From: Lepidodermella squamata
Lineage: Eukaryota > Gastrotricha
DNA: 64,000 nucleotides
Reading direction: 5' to 3'
Assembly: GCA_047495785.1 (NCBI GenBank)
Contig: JBLDXI010000024.1
Span: forward strand, 3,038,001 to 3,102,000
Both the position numbers and the translations under genes were made by a program. Positions 13,201-23,130 of this stretch are shown piece by piece. A model generated the notes under the pieces. It was not told the origin of the DNA. It saw only the letters and a list, made by a program, of their open reading frames with translations, and did not search any database. The number at the start of each line of letters is the position of its first letter. Position 1 is the stretch's first letter.

Positions 13201-16200
13201 CGTCAGTGCAAGTGGATTCACGGCAAGCTCTACCTTCACCAACGGTTCGGTTTCATACCCACCATCGAACATAGCCCTGGGAAATCCGTGGTGCCCTGAT
13301 CCTGTCGTAGCCTTTTCGCCATCAAGGCCTGCTTGGATAAAATTTCAGTTTACTGACGGCCCTGTTTACGTCAGAGCAATCGGAACCGAGGGTCCGACTA
13401 TTGGAACGGGCCGAGTGCTTGCTTATATCATTAGTTACAAACCAAGTTCGACCTACCCGAGGGAACTGCACGTACATGCCCACAAATCCACGGCTTACAT
13501 AACTAAAGCTTCACCGATCATATTCGCTGGAAATGGAGCAGAAACGGTGAAAAACGCCCAAGAAATATGCCCCCGGATACCAGCTACTGAGTTGACGATT
13601 TGGATACTCAGCTATGCTGTTATGCCATTTCTTAAGGTGGACCTGAAGGGATGCGCATCTCCAGGAAAAAGTAACCGTTCTATGTTTGAACCCTCAGCGA
13701 TTTATGAATGATTTTTGCTTTCTAGGTAGTCCAATGTGCGAGTGTTGGCATGAGCTCTTCGATGGCAAGAACACAACGACATATTCGTCTCTTTCTGTGA
13801 GCGCAGACTCAGGCAATGCCTCCGCAGCAAACGCCCTCACCCAGGCAGACCCTACCCAGATCATTGCGGGGTGGACACCAACAGTTTTCGGAGACGGCCT
13901 AAACTGGTGGAAAATTCAGTTCACCGTCCTCAAGGTTGTCACTGGTCTCATCATGCACGGCAGCAATGATCCGGCTAAAGCTAGTCAATGGATTACTTCT
14001 TACTACGTCCAGTGGTCTCATACCGGTTACGACTACACCTTCAACTACTATCAGAACTTGGATGGCACTCCAAGGTTATTCATCGGGCCAATGAACGCGA
14101 CGGCGCCCACTCAACAAACATTTTGCCCGCCTATGAAGCTGATAGCCTTCAAAATCATCCCTGTCTCATACAATGTAGCTCCAACAATGGTTGTTAATCT
14201 GTTTGGCTGCTCTGCTCGAAACAGGCGATGCTTCGATTGCTGTGACGTGATTGGCTTATGCACTTGCGCATGTCCAGTGGGGTAAGATTTCTCTAGAAAT
14301 AATATGGCTTTCTGATTAATGTTATGTTATCAGGTGGTCGGGTACGTCTTGCATGTCTCTCGCCTCTGGAAAGACTTCTTACATCGATGCCCAGTCTCCC
14401 GTTTGCCAGCGTGACTTTATCTATGACGCTCTTACTCGCTGGGGTGGTTCACTAACGACATCCAGCTCCAGCTCTGCCAGTGCATATTACGACGGGAACG
14501 AGGATTGCCCATTTTTCGCGATTCAGGCCACGTCCTACGATTCTCGCACATTCTTTCAAATTTCCTTCGGAAAGTCGACCTACGTCTCGGTATTAAGTCT
14601 AAAGGGCAAGACTGTTAGTAGTGAAGCGAGATACATCACCTTCTATGCTCTCTGGTTCTTGGTCGATAATACAAATGACGAGCTGTTCTATCCCATCCTC
14701 AATCTCCAAAGCAATCCTCAGTCAGGACTGAAGTCCATTCCTGGAGCCAGAGATACGACCACCTATACGTCGTATCAGTTTTGCCCCAATATTCGAACCA
14801 AAGCTCTTCGGATAGTCCCATTGAAGTTTGTTGGGTCGAGGCCGGAATCCTTCGTAAGAACCTTAGGGTGTCCTACTCATGCTCCGTGCTCCACGTGCTG
14901 TACAAGCGATAATGGATGCCAATGCCTGTGTCCCGTCGGTTATTCGACGTCTTTTGGAGTTGGGTACCAGCCAAACCCATGGCCTCATTGTGGTAAGAAC
15001 TTACTCGAGTAACCTCAAATGCTTTATAGCTATTATAGATCAATGGACCATGCTCCAAGTGGACTGTGAAGATCACGCTTTTCGCCAATCCAGCCTCGCC
15101 AGCTCGACCTACACAATCTATCCGCCGGCTACCAAATCGCCAATTCCTGTCTATTGCGATATGACAAGTTACGGTGGCGGATGGACCGTCATCCAACAAC
15201 GCTTGGACTACAGCCAGAGTTTCTATCAGAACTGGGCTGACTATAAAGCTGGTTTCGGATCTCTGACTAGCAGTTTCTGGCTTGGAAACGAGTACATCTA
15301 CATGTTGACCTCCGGCACGAATCGTTACGACCTGCTGATAGAACTGACAACAGTGGATGACTCAGTTGCTATAGCCTACTACAAAGATTTCAGCGTCGAT
15401 TCTGAGGCACTGTCGTACACATTACATGTCGGAAGTTTCGACTGTAGCACTGATATCGGTGACTCACTGACTCCGCTCCATGATGGTCAGAAATTCAGTA
15501 CTTTTGATAACGACACGTCAACGAGTGGTGCGGGATTTGCTTGTGCGAAGAATGCATATGGAGGATGGTGGTACAAAAGACCCGCGACCACCGTTAAGAC
15601 GTGCCAACAGGCCAATTTGAATGGAAACGGAATCGGAAAGGCTGAGGGATCGATGATTACGTGGGCTACATGGCGAGGCTATTGGGAAAGTATGAAAACT
15701 ACTAAAATGATGATTCGACGATCTTCAATGCCCTTCATGCTTCATCGTAAGTTCCATAGCCATTAAAAATAAATTCAAGTAAAAAGTTCCATCTAAATTC
15801 AAACCCTGATTCTCAAATTGAACAACAATATTCACATGCCATAGAGCTGCGACCCCAATACCCTTATCCTGTCGATTGTCTCGACATCCGGCAATACAAC
15901 CCCACTGCTCCAAGCACCAACTATACGCTATACACTGTAACCGGTGAAAGTGTGTCTGTCTATTGCGAGATGAACGCTCTGGATGGCGGTTGGACCGTGA
16001 TTCAACGGAGGTACTACGATACTAGCGTAACCTTCGACCAAAACTTCACCACCTACGTTCGGGGCTTCGGATCGCCTCTCGGTGCCCATTATCTCGGCAA
16101 CAAATGGATTTACGCGATCACAAACGTTGACCTCACCTTCATTCCCTATCAACTGGCTGTAGTTGTCGAAGATTATAATGGCGAGAAGCGGAGTTCAATC

Positions 16201-19200
16201 TACGACGCATTTTGGCTAAACAATAACAGCTCCTACGAGTTGCTTGTTTACGGCTATAATTCCGATGGGACTACTGTAGAGGTTGCTGGAGACGGTCTGA
16301 GTACGCAGAGATGGCAACCGTTTCGAACCAAGGATCAATCGAAATCCTCTTGTTCGGCATCTTACAGTACCGGATGGTGGCGCCACGGCGGGTGGTATGA
16401 TAGCTACAAGTGTAGCGAAGCAGACTTGAACGGCATGTACGATGTCAACACCTGGGAAGGAGGTGTATTCTGGTCAAGATGGAAGGGCCGATATGAAAGC
16501 TTGAAATCAGCAACGATGATGATCCGCCGGGCTGGTCCGAAGCCAATCGATTGCTTGGATATGGCTGGGCAAGGCATGACTAAGGAGGGCCTTTACTACA
16601 TATACCCGTACAATATGAAGCCATTACGGGTCTATTGCGACATGAAAACTTTTTACAACTCACCGAGTTACTCAGCCGGCATTGGCTGGATCGTTATCCA
16701 ACGGAGGTCGAGGTTTGATATACCTTTCAATAGGACGTGGTCTGAGTTCAAGAAAGGCTTCTCGTCGGCAAATAATGGTCTTAGCGGGGATTTATGGCTC
16801 GGTCTGGATAATATCTACGCCCTTACTGCTTCGACGGCGTATGCACTGCTTATCACGCTGAAAAACCCAGTTGATAATGGTACTTACTACGCGTACTACG
16901 ACGATTTTTCAATCTCAGGCGAGAGTGACGGATACCAATTATATGTTGATAACTTCGATCAATCAACCAAGCCCTCTCAAGCTGCCGGGAATGGGCTGGA
17001 AACGTCTGCTAACCAGCCCTTTTCTACCTACGATAATGGAGATCGTAAGGACTGTGTTTCAAGTGGTAAGCTCAGTCCATGGTGGTTGCCCAGTGACTGT
17101 TCAATGTCCAAAAGTAACCTCAATGGCTATTACAAGGACTCTCGAGACCTAGCTGGGGTTGTTTGGAGCACTTTAGCCGATCTATCCACCTCAATGTATT
17201 ATACCCAAATCGCGATTCGCAGGAAAAGCCGAATCAAGGACTGTTCGTACGTCGCCACCTCATCTGGCGTTTATACCCTCACCCTGCCCGACGGTGGAAC
17301 ATTCCGATCATACTGCGACATGGACACAAGTTATTCATCTACGACGTATCCTAATAGAGGAAATGGTTGGACGGTGGTTCAGAAAAGATCTTTGAACAAC
17401 GCGAATTTTTGGCGCGAATGGGATGACTACAAAAATGGGTTTACAGGAAATCTCAGCTACAGTGGGGACTACTGGCTGGGCCTTGAAACTTTCAGTCGCT
17501 TGACCATGGCTGGGTCTTATTCCCTTTTGGTGTCCTGTAAAAACGTGGATGATAAGTTCTATTACGCTTATTACAACGATGTCAAGGTTTATGACGAAAG
17601 TCAGGGGTATCGTATCTTAGTGAGCGATTTTGACGAAACTACGAGCAATAAAGCCGGGGATTCTTTCAATTTTATCCACAACAATCAGAGCTTCAGCGCT
17701 ACTGATAAAGGAAGCTTCACAAAGCCGTGTTTTAAAAGTGGTAATAGACCTTATTTTGGGCCATGGTGGTACATTCCGTGGGATAGTGACTATTGGCCAG
17801 ATGGCATTGATCCGCAGTGTTGGATGGCAGCTAACCTTAACTCGGCGAATTGGGGCAGTACAGATTGGGGTTTCGGTTTAAACTGGGCGACCCTAACGTC
17901 TTACAATATTTCATGTAAAGCCACTCAAATGGCTATCAAACAAAAAGCAAGCGAGCAGTTGAACCGGCCCAGGGCGGCTACAGCGAACATGTGTGGGCGA
18001 AACACGATGTTGAAACATACTTGCAAACATGCGAATCAACCGGTAGCTGGGGATTCTACGCGGGTAATGCTCACTGAAAAAAGTGGAGTTTACGCTGCCA
18101 CTGATCTTGTCTGTAAAGGTAATTTCACTTAGGTCACCTTTCACGGGGCGATATTCAAACATTTTAACAGCTTACGCCGAACCTCAAGATTGCTCGTGGA
18201 AGCAAACAAAAGCCGCGACTAGCAGTAAGTTTACCTCCCAAACGTACGGCGACCTCACCGGCGATAACGGTGATGGAGTCGCTGCGAAATTCACTGCTTT
18301 CTGCGACATGGAAACGTTCGGAGGCGGCTGGACAGTTGTCCAGCGTAGAATCGACGATACGACAACTTTTATGCTGGATCAGTCAAGTTTCGAAACTCCA
18401 TTCGGGGTTCCGAACAAGAACTTTTGGTTGGGCAATAAGGTGATCAAAGGCTTGACATCAGCAGCTGAATATGAGCTGCTGGTCGAAATACGAGTCGCGG
18501 ACAACTACGCCTTCGCCCTATACAAACTGTTCTATCTATCAAGCGACGCATTTGTTTTGAACGTGCAAAACTATCAGAAATGCTCCACCGCAGGGGATTC
18601 ACTGACTTCTCTCAATGGATATTCCTTTACCTTCGATATTTGCGGAGGTTGGTGGTTTCCCCAACCCTCGCCCTGTGTATCTACCACCCAGTCGGCACCA
18701 ACCTCTAATTTGAATGCTCAGTTTGGAACTCAGAGCCCGATAAGTGCTGGGATACACTGGTTCACCTATAACAACAATTTCGTCCCCAATTTAAGTTGGA
18801 CATCAATGAAAATTCGCCGTTATCCAATGACTCATGGCAGGTATGTCGAAGTGCCCGATTTCAAGTGCAATAAGGGCAAAAGTGCGACTGTTCCTAACAT
18901 CAAAACTGCAGAGGATTGCCAAAATGCTTGTACCAATTATACGGATTTCACATGCATTACAGCCGTTTTTACGAAAGACGAATGTACTGTGAGGTCTGAA
19001 ACCTGTCCGCCAGGCTCAGGCGCAACAAAGTCGGACACCAGCACATTCTTCCGAATAGATGACTGCGATATGTTTCCGGGTGTTTGCGGGCCCCCTCCGA
19101 CTATGACGGGGACCACGCAAGAGGTAATATCGGCTGTTTTCGGGTCGAAACTTGCGATCAACTACACTTGTCTGCTGGGTTTCACCAACTCTCTGTGGAA

Positions 19201-20145
19201 CAACGATACAACTACCCTTACCTGCGATACCTCGACAAAGAGATGGAAGGGAGATTGGATGGATTGTAGGACATTATGCGGCGCTTTCCCCGACCTATCG
19301 GCATTCAACGCCGTTCGAAAGCCAGATATCGACATTGACGGAGGCACAATGACTCTATACTATGAGTGCGACAATGACTTCACACTAGTTTCAACCGGAG
19401 CCCCTATTCGAAAATGCGCTCCACCCTATGGCGATTGGACTGGGGAAGACATCGTTTGCAAATCAACTCGATGTCCCTTACCTCCTGTAGTTCCAAATTC
19501 CTGGAATAACTACACAGTTCCCACACCTGTTCCTTATGCAGACCAGAATCGGTGGAAGACGACTTGGCTATACAACTGCAATCGAGGCTATGTGTTCCCA
19601 GATTTCACGAAGACAAAAACGATTTATTGCGGTGATAGCCAACAATGGGAGCCAAAATCACCCGGCGTCTGCATTTCATTCAACTGCGCTGATCCACCGC
19701 ATTTTGACAACGTCAAAGTATCGGGTCTAGTGCCAATGGAAGCTAACGTGCTGTATGAATTCGGGACAACATTTACGTATGAATGCTATGAAGTCGATAC
19801 CCTGGATCCGATGAATTGGGACGGGCGGGTCAATGTTTCCTGCATTGGTAAGATGTTAGGCGTGCCAATAAATTGTGTGTGTGAACAATTTTGTTAGCTA
19901 ACAATACTTGGGGAGTTTTGAACTACACTGGATGGTCACAACCTTGGCTTCCGTCAAAATGCATTCGTAAGTTGAACTTTTCAAGAGTCGCGGTAAGTTT
20001 GAAACTTGTTATGAGAGTCGAGAAGTTGCACCACTGGTTTGTAGTTGCGGTAGCTTCGGAATTTGTTCCTGCTGCTTTCTTTTTGTTTTGGGGAGCTGAA
20101 AAGCAACTGACCTCCTCGCGGTGCTCCCTGGAATTACCCGTGTAG
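4281..20145 (+). CDS. Copy B: giant EGF/C-type lectin/F5-8C/fibrinogen/PAN/CCP membrane receptor, about 40 exons
   Basis: Hand-built exons: 4281-4338, 4397-4546, 4618-4719, 4775-4870, 5240-5335, 5391-5486, 5541-5636, 5690-5785, 5836-5931, 5991-6188, 6239-6290, 6455-6504, 6559-6585, 6644-6674, 6727-6770, 6827-6955, 7008-7832, 7886-8046, 8099-8189, 8243-8303, 8359-8398, 8447-9377, 9432-9492, 9641-9677, 9729-10640, 10700-10782, 10834-10973, 11020-11079, 11128-11337, 11552-11797, 11852-12098, 12156-12394, 12450-12673, 12725-13670, 13726-14281, 14334-14992, 15039-15746, 15845-18118, 18171-19847, 19898-20145. All introns are GT-AG and the exons add up to 13,053 nt, an exact multiple of three (about 4,350 residues). 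Order: signal peptide, ~12 EGF, ~10 C-type lectin, 3 F5/8C-like, 5 fibrinogen-related, PAN, 4 CCP, membrane segment, short tail. It is probably a type I surface protein binding glycans or microbes; that role is inference. Automated models may split it. Confidence 0.8.
4397..6770 (+). other. Copy B EGF block (about 12 EGF domains)
   Basis: Exons 2-15 encode tandem EGF domains, roughly residues 20-430. Exons 5-9 are each exactly 96 nt, start and end in phase 1 and encode one six-cysteine EGF, so they can be gained or lost without frame damage. Exon 10 (198 nt) carries two domains, the second with the pattern C-NCSGHGKC. The last two EGFs are split over exons 11-12 and 13-15, including exons of only 27 and 31 nt. 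Exon 2 begins after the acceptor ATAAG at 4396, six bases upstream of the AG used in copies A and C, which reads GG here. Confidence 0.8.
7008..13130 (+). other. Copy B C-type lectin block (about 10 domains)
   Basis: After a linker exon (6827-6955), exons 17-34 encode about ten C-type lectin-like domains, roughly residues 473-2127. They show the usual W-GL, cysteine and final CE/CQ patterns, and several use one exon border inside the fold. Most lack a complete calcium site. Two keep ligand motifs: the second domain (about 7970-8040) has EPN followed later by W-I-D, and the last (about 12980-13120) has a full EPN plus WND pair, the signature of mannose-type calcium-dependent binding. Exon 30 would hit a stop at 11811 if unspliced; the donor at 11798 restores the frame. 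Confidence 0.75.
13131..14992 (+). other. Copy B F5/8 type C (discoidin-like) block, three domains
   Basis: The second half of exon 34 and exons 35 and 36 encode three related beta-rich modules of about 180-200 residues. They contain the motifs W-K-IQF or W-KFQF, a YxxxYS/YxxxWS-like segment and a terminal cysteine near an LxGC or TLGC motif, as in discoidin/F5/8 type C domains. Two of them end in a cysteine-rich C--CC linker with C-C-CPVG. Such domains bind carbohydrates or phospholipids. The assignment rests on pattern only and is less sure than the lectin and fibrinogen calls. The block is absent from copy C. Confidence 0.55.
15039..18840 (+). other. Copy B fibrinogen-related (FReD) block, five domains
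   Basis: Exon 37 encodes one, exon 38 (2,274 nt, no intron) three, and the first part of exon 39 a fifth fibrinogen C-terminal domain, roughly residues 2716-3933. Each has the VYCDM entry, the GGWTVIQRR-type core, a W--Y--GF segment, FWLG or YWLG, the FST-D stretch and a GGWW or GPWW motif followed by NLNG. FReDs are found in ficolins, tenascins and invertebrate FREPs and bind acetylated sugars. The last repeats of this block are very similar to copy C (from 16275 on). Confidence 0.85.
18841..20145 (+). other. Copy B PAN, four CCP domains and membrane segment
   Basis: After the fifth FReD a PAN/apple-like module (C---CTNYTDFTC-TAVF) is followed by four CCP/sushi domains, beginning at the CGPPP, CGAFP, CPLPPV and CADPPHF motifs. 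The last exon (19898-20145) completes CCP 4 and then runs open through a linker to a hydrophobic stretch (WFVVAVA...AAFFLFWG, about residues 4315-4334) and a short tail of about 16 residues, fitting a type I membrane anchor. In this copy the segment contains a Glu and a Pro, which weakens it. No intron is needed to stay open; the equivalent frame in copy C has a TGA before the anchor. Confidence 0.7.
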
Positions 20146-20338
20146 GGGTGATACTAACAAGTTGCTGTCAAGTTTCGCCCAACTGAAAGTCCAGGAGGTG
20201 GAGTTGGAGTCCCGAAGCTGGAGTGTCGACCCCTGTACTTCACACACTCGATACGTTTTTTCGTAATAGGGGAAATCCACATAATAACAATATAATTTTA
20301 GAATGAATAACGATGGAAACGATGGAGAGAAAGCGATT

Positions 20339-20578
20339 TATTGGCGGTTTTGGCTTACGGATATATACAGTAACATTGCCTAATAGACACATGAGTAAAT
20401 GATTAATTGATAATAGAGATTGGTATGTTTCATAAACTATTTGGGGTTCGATTGTTGATAATTTGAGTAAAGGCGATGATTTACTATTCAAACGCTGTCC
20501 TTCAATATTGAGATGCAATTTCGACAGCTTTGACACTGTTGATTCCAAATTTCTGCAGAAGTTTCATTGCCTCAATAG
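20339..20578 (-). repeat. Dispersed repeat, inverted copy of 3298-3540
   Basis: It is nearly identical to the reverse complement of 3298-3540, from TTGGCGGTTTTGGC to the end CATTGCCTCAATAG. It lies about 190 bp past the stop of receptor copy B. Reading frames inside it are short and the homologous copy does not keep them, so coding is not supported. Confidence 0.75.
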
Positions 20579-20970
20579 TTAATGTACCCCGGGAACCAAC
20601 ATAAAGTTTCCATAGAGAACGGAAACTCTGTTTCGTGAGACATTCTTCCATTTCCTTCTCAAGGTTTCTGCAGGCCAGTACCAGGGGTTCACCGTTAACA
20701 ATTTTCTACAAATATTATATATTTGGAGATAAGCTTTCCAAGTAGCTTTCGGAAGGCCAATGGATTTCATAAATTTTTTCCTGATCCCTTTAATTGCCGC
20801 CGTTTGAAACGGAGAAACTTTGGCCAGATGAACTGAGTCAGAATAGTCAGTTTTTGGTCTGCTAGTAATAGGTTCGAATTTGCTAGGTGTTCCTTTAGTT
20901 CAGAGATGACGGCTGCTTTGTCATGGATTCCCCCCGTACTTATTTTCGAAATGTTCAGTAAAAAATGTCA
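20579..20970 (-). mobile_element. Degenerate retroelement-like coding remnant
   Basis: On the minus strand, reading from about 20960 down, two partly overlapping frames give protein-like sequence: a segment with AVISELKEHL...LTILTQFIWPKF, then KSIGLPKATWKAYLQIYNIC. The pattern resembles the region after the catalytic core in non-LTR retrotransposon reverse transcriptases, but catalytic motifs are not seen and the frames are broken. It may belong to the same element as the adjoining repeat. Low-confidence family call. Confidence 0.3.
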
Positions 20971-21235
20971 CCGAATATGAGGCTGGTTGACCAAGGCGGG
21001 TCTAATGGCGCCGGCCATTTCTACCGTTGATGCACCTTTTTCGCGACAACGAGACATGACACGCGGAAAGCATGTCTCTCGAACCCCATTCTAACCAAGG
21101 TTTGAGGAAAATTCTACGCAGACTAGATCTATCGACTGGTAAAAACTCGAACTGGCTCGACTGGCTTCGAAAATGTTTCTCATGGTTATGAACTAATCGG
21201 AAATATTACATGATGCGGTGCAAAACAAATAGGTA

Positions 21236-23061
21236 CAGTGCTCCCTCGATAAAAGCACTGGGTCGGGAGCCAGACGCGGTCTTTTAACAAGGGAAAGCTA
21301 TAACGAGGGCTGTAATTGAATGCAGAAGCTAAAAATAGACCGTTTCTACGCCTTAGGACAGTTGCCATGCCAACGCGCAGAAAGAGACGGACACGGATTA
21401 CGTGTCATTACAATTTTCGCTCGCTGAAGGCTGTGAAACAATAACACTGAATCATAAGTTCGTCGCCAAGTTTTTATTCTTATTTGCCAGGGCGGTTTTG
21501 ATTTGACTGATTAGCCCAGCTCGTCCGATTTCGCAATAAAATTTCATTTCATGAAATAACAGCTCAATCAAAAATCAATCACCTTGGTCAAGATTGACCA
21601 GAATACTTCTGAATAAATTACCAGCAAATTCAGCCTAACATTCTCAAGACAATGCAGTGTTCAATTCAGAACTCATGCTTCGCCTAAAATTCGTACCATT
21701 ATTTAAATAATTTGAAATAATTGATATGAAATTTGAAACAATTAAGATGTATTCTCGATAATTTCTTCGCGGCTAACCTGACTTTTTCTTTTTTAAATTC
21801 ATCGAATCAATGGCATTGAGCAATCACGGACCAATTTCAAGGCATAAGACGTGTGGTTCCGTCAACAAGGAACGATTCGATAGGTGTTTTGATTGCATGG
21901 AATAAATTTGTATCTTCTCAGGCGATCTGATTTTCATTCGACTGACCTATTAAGATCATAGCAAGGTAAAAAAACGGGCAGAAGCTCCCGCCGCCCCTCC
22001 TCGGGATGTTGCGATTTTCAAAGTCAAAATCGAATGATTAACAGTTGTGAAAAAACCCGGAAAATTGCCAGGGCGTTGAGCATTGAAATCGTAGAGTAGT
22101 GGCAGCCAGTTTCATGGTAGATCAGGCCTATAGACTATCCAAAATCGGCTAATAATTCCAATGACTCAGGACAACTCGAACGATGAAATCGGTTTATTAT
22201 GAGAATTAATCTGTGTATCTAAATTCAATTAAATCTGAAAACAAGGACTTAATTCTTCGCTTGATGGCGCAACACAGCTGGGAAATAGTTTTGGAAAAAC
22301 TGGAAAAAATTCATCACTATAGTGTTGAAAATTCAATAATTTTCGACTAGAAATACCTGGATTTTGCTAGTCATTTCCCACGGCTCACGGTTTATTCCAG
22401 CGGGGTTCTTCCAAAATTGGAGAAATAACTACAGAATCGTTAACAAATACCACGATGTTTCAATTTTTCCTGACAAAAGTCACGATTTCTAATCCTAATT
22501 CGATCATGTTGATAAATTTAAGAAGCTTTTCTGGCCGGGAAAACTGCTAAAACATGATAAATCAGGGCAATTCAATGGGTGTATAATTGATCAGCTATTG
22601 ATTTCAGAAAAATCAGCAAATCAAGAAGATTGAAGATAGACGGGCATTTTTATAGATGTTGAAACGAATTATTAATTGTTTTCTGATGAACTGGCGTAAT
22701 TTCTGGTGGAATTTCAACTGAAAAAGCGGGACGACTCGCAGCACGACTTGAGTGGCAGCTAATCCACACACTCTGTTGCATAATCACAGTCATTTCAAAG
22801 CCACAAGAACAGCATAATGCACTGATGATCTTTCAACTCGTTTTAACTGAACTGGAAATAACTAGATCTCTCAAAACCACGACAACACGCCGCTAGGTTT
22901 CTAGGAACGCAAATTTTTCACACTTAATTTTTTTAATTCATCCAATAATTATTGTTTGTTTAATTAAAAATTTACAACTAATTTATTTAGCAGGGTCCAA
23001 AATTACGGTCTATTAACGAGGGAGTTCTTTTAACGAGGGTGCCACTAACGAGGGAGCACTG
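21236..23061. mobile_element. TA-flanked inverted-repeat DNA transposon, non-autonomous (Tc1/mariner or pogo-like)
   Basis: The left end reads CAGTGCTCCCTCG and the right end CGAGGGAGCACTG, each bordered by TA (21234-21235 and 23062-23063). Both subterminal regions repeat the word TTAACGAGGG or its complement several times. Length is 1,826 bp. No reading frame longer than about 60 codons lies inside, so it carries no visible transposase. TA duplication plus a CAGT start fits the Tc1/mariner-pogo group; the exact family is inferred. Confidence 0.85.
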
Positions 23062-23130
23062 TATTTAGAATACTTTTTCATCGCGTAAGGGTGACAGAAA
23101 AACTTGTCTAAAATAGAAAAGAAAGGTGTA

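Noticed and set aside
16871-17881. Alternative-frame proteins inside the FReD exon
   Set aside because: Overlap the clear fibrinogen frame and have no domain pattern.
19162-19347. Minus-strand frames over the CCP region
   Set aside because: Shadows of the CCP coding frame, duplicated in copy C only because the DNA is duplicated.
19970-20020. A 49-nt intron (GTAAGT to ATGAG) before the membrane segment of copy B
   Set aside because: It would put the anchor out of frame and end the protein after about ten residues in both copies; the unspliced frame encodes the conserved anchor.
20240-20548. 102-codon minus-strand frame in the repeat
   Set aside because: The copy at 3298-3540 breaks the frame, so no evidence for a protein.
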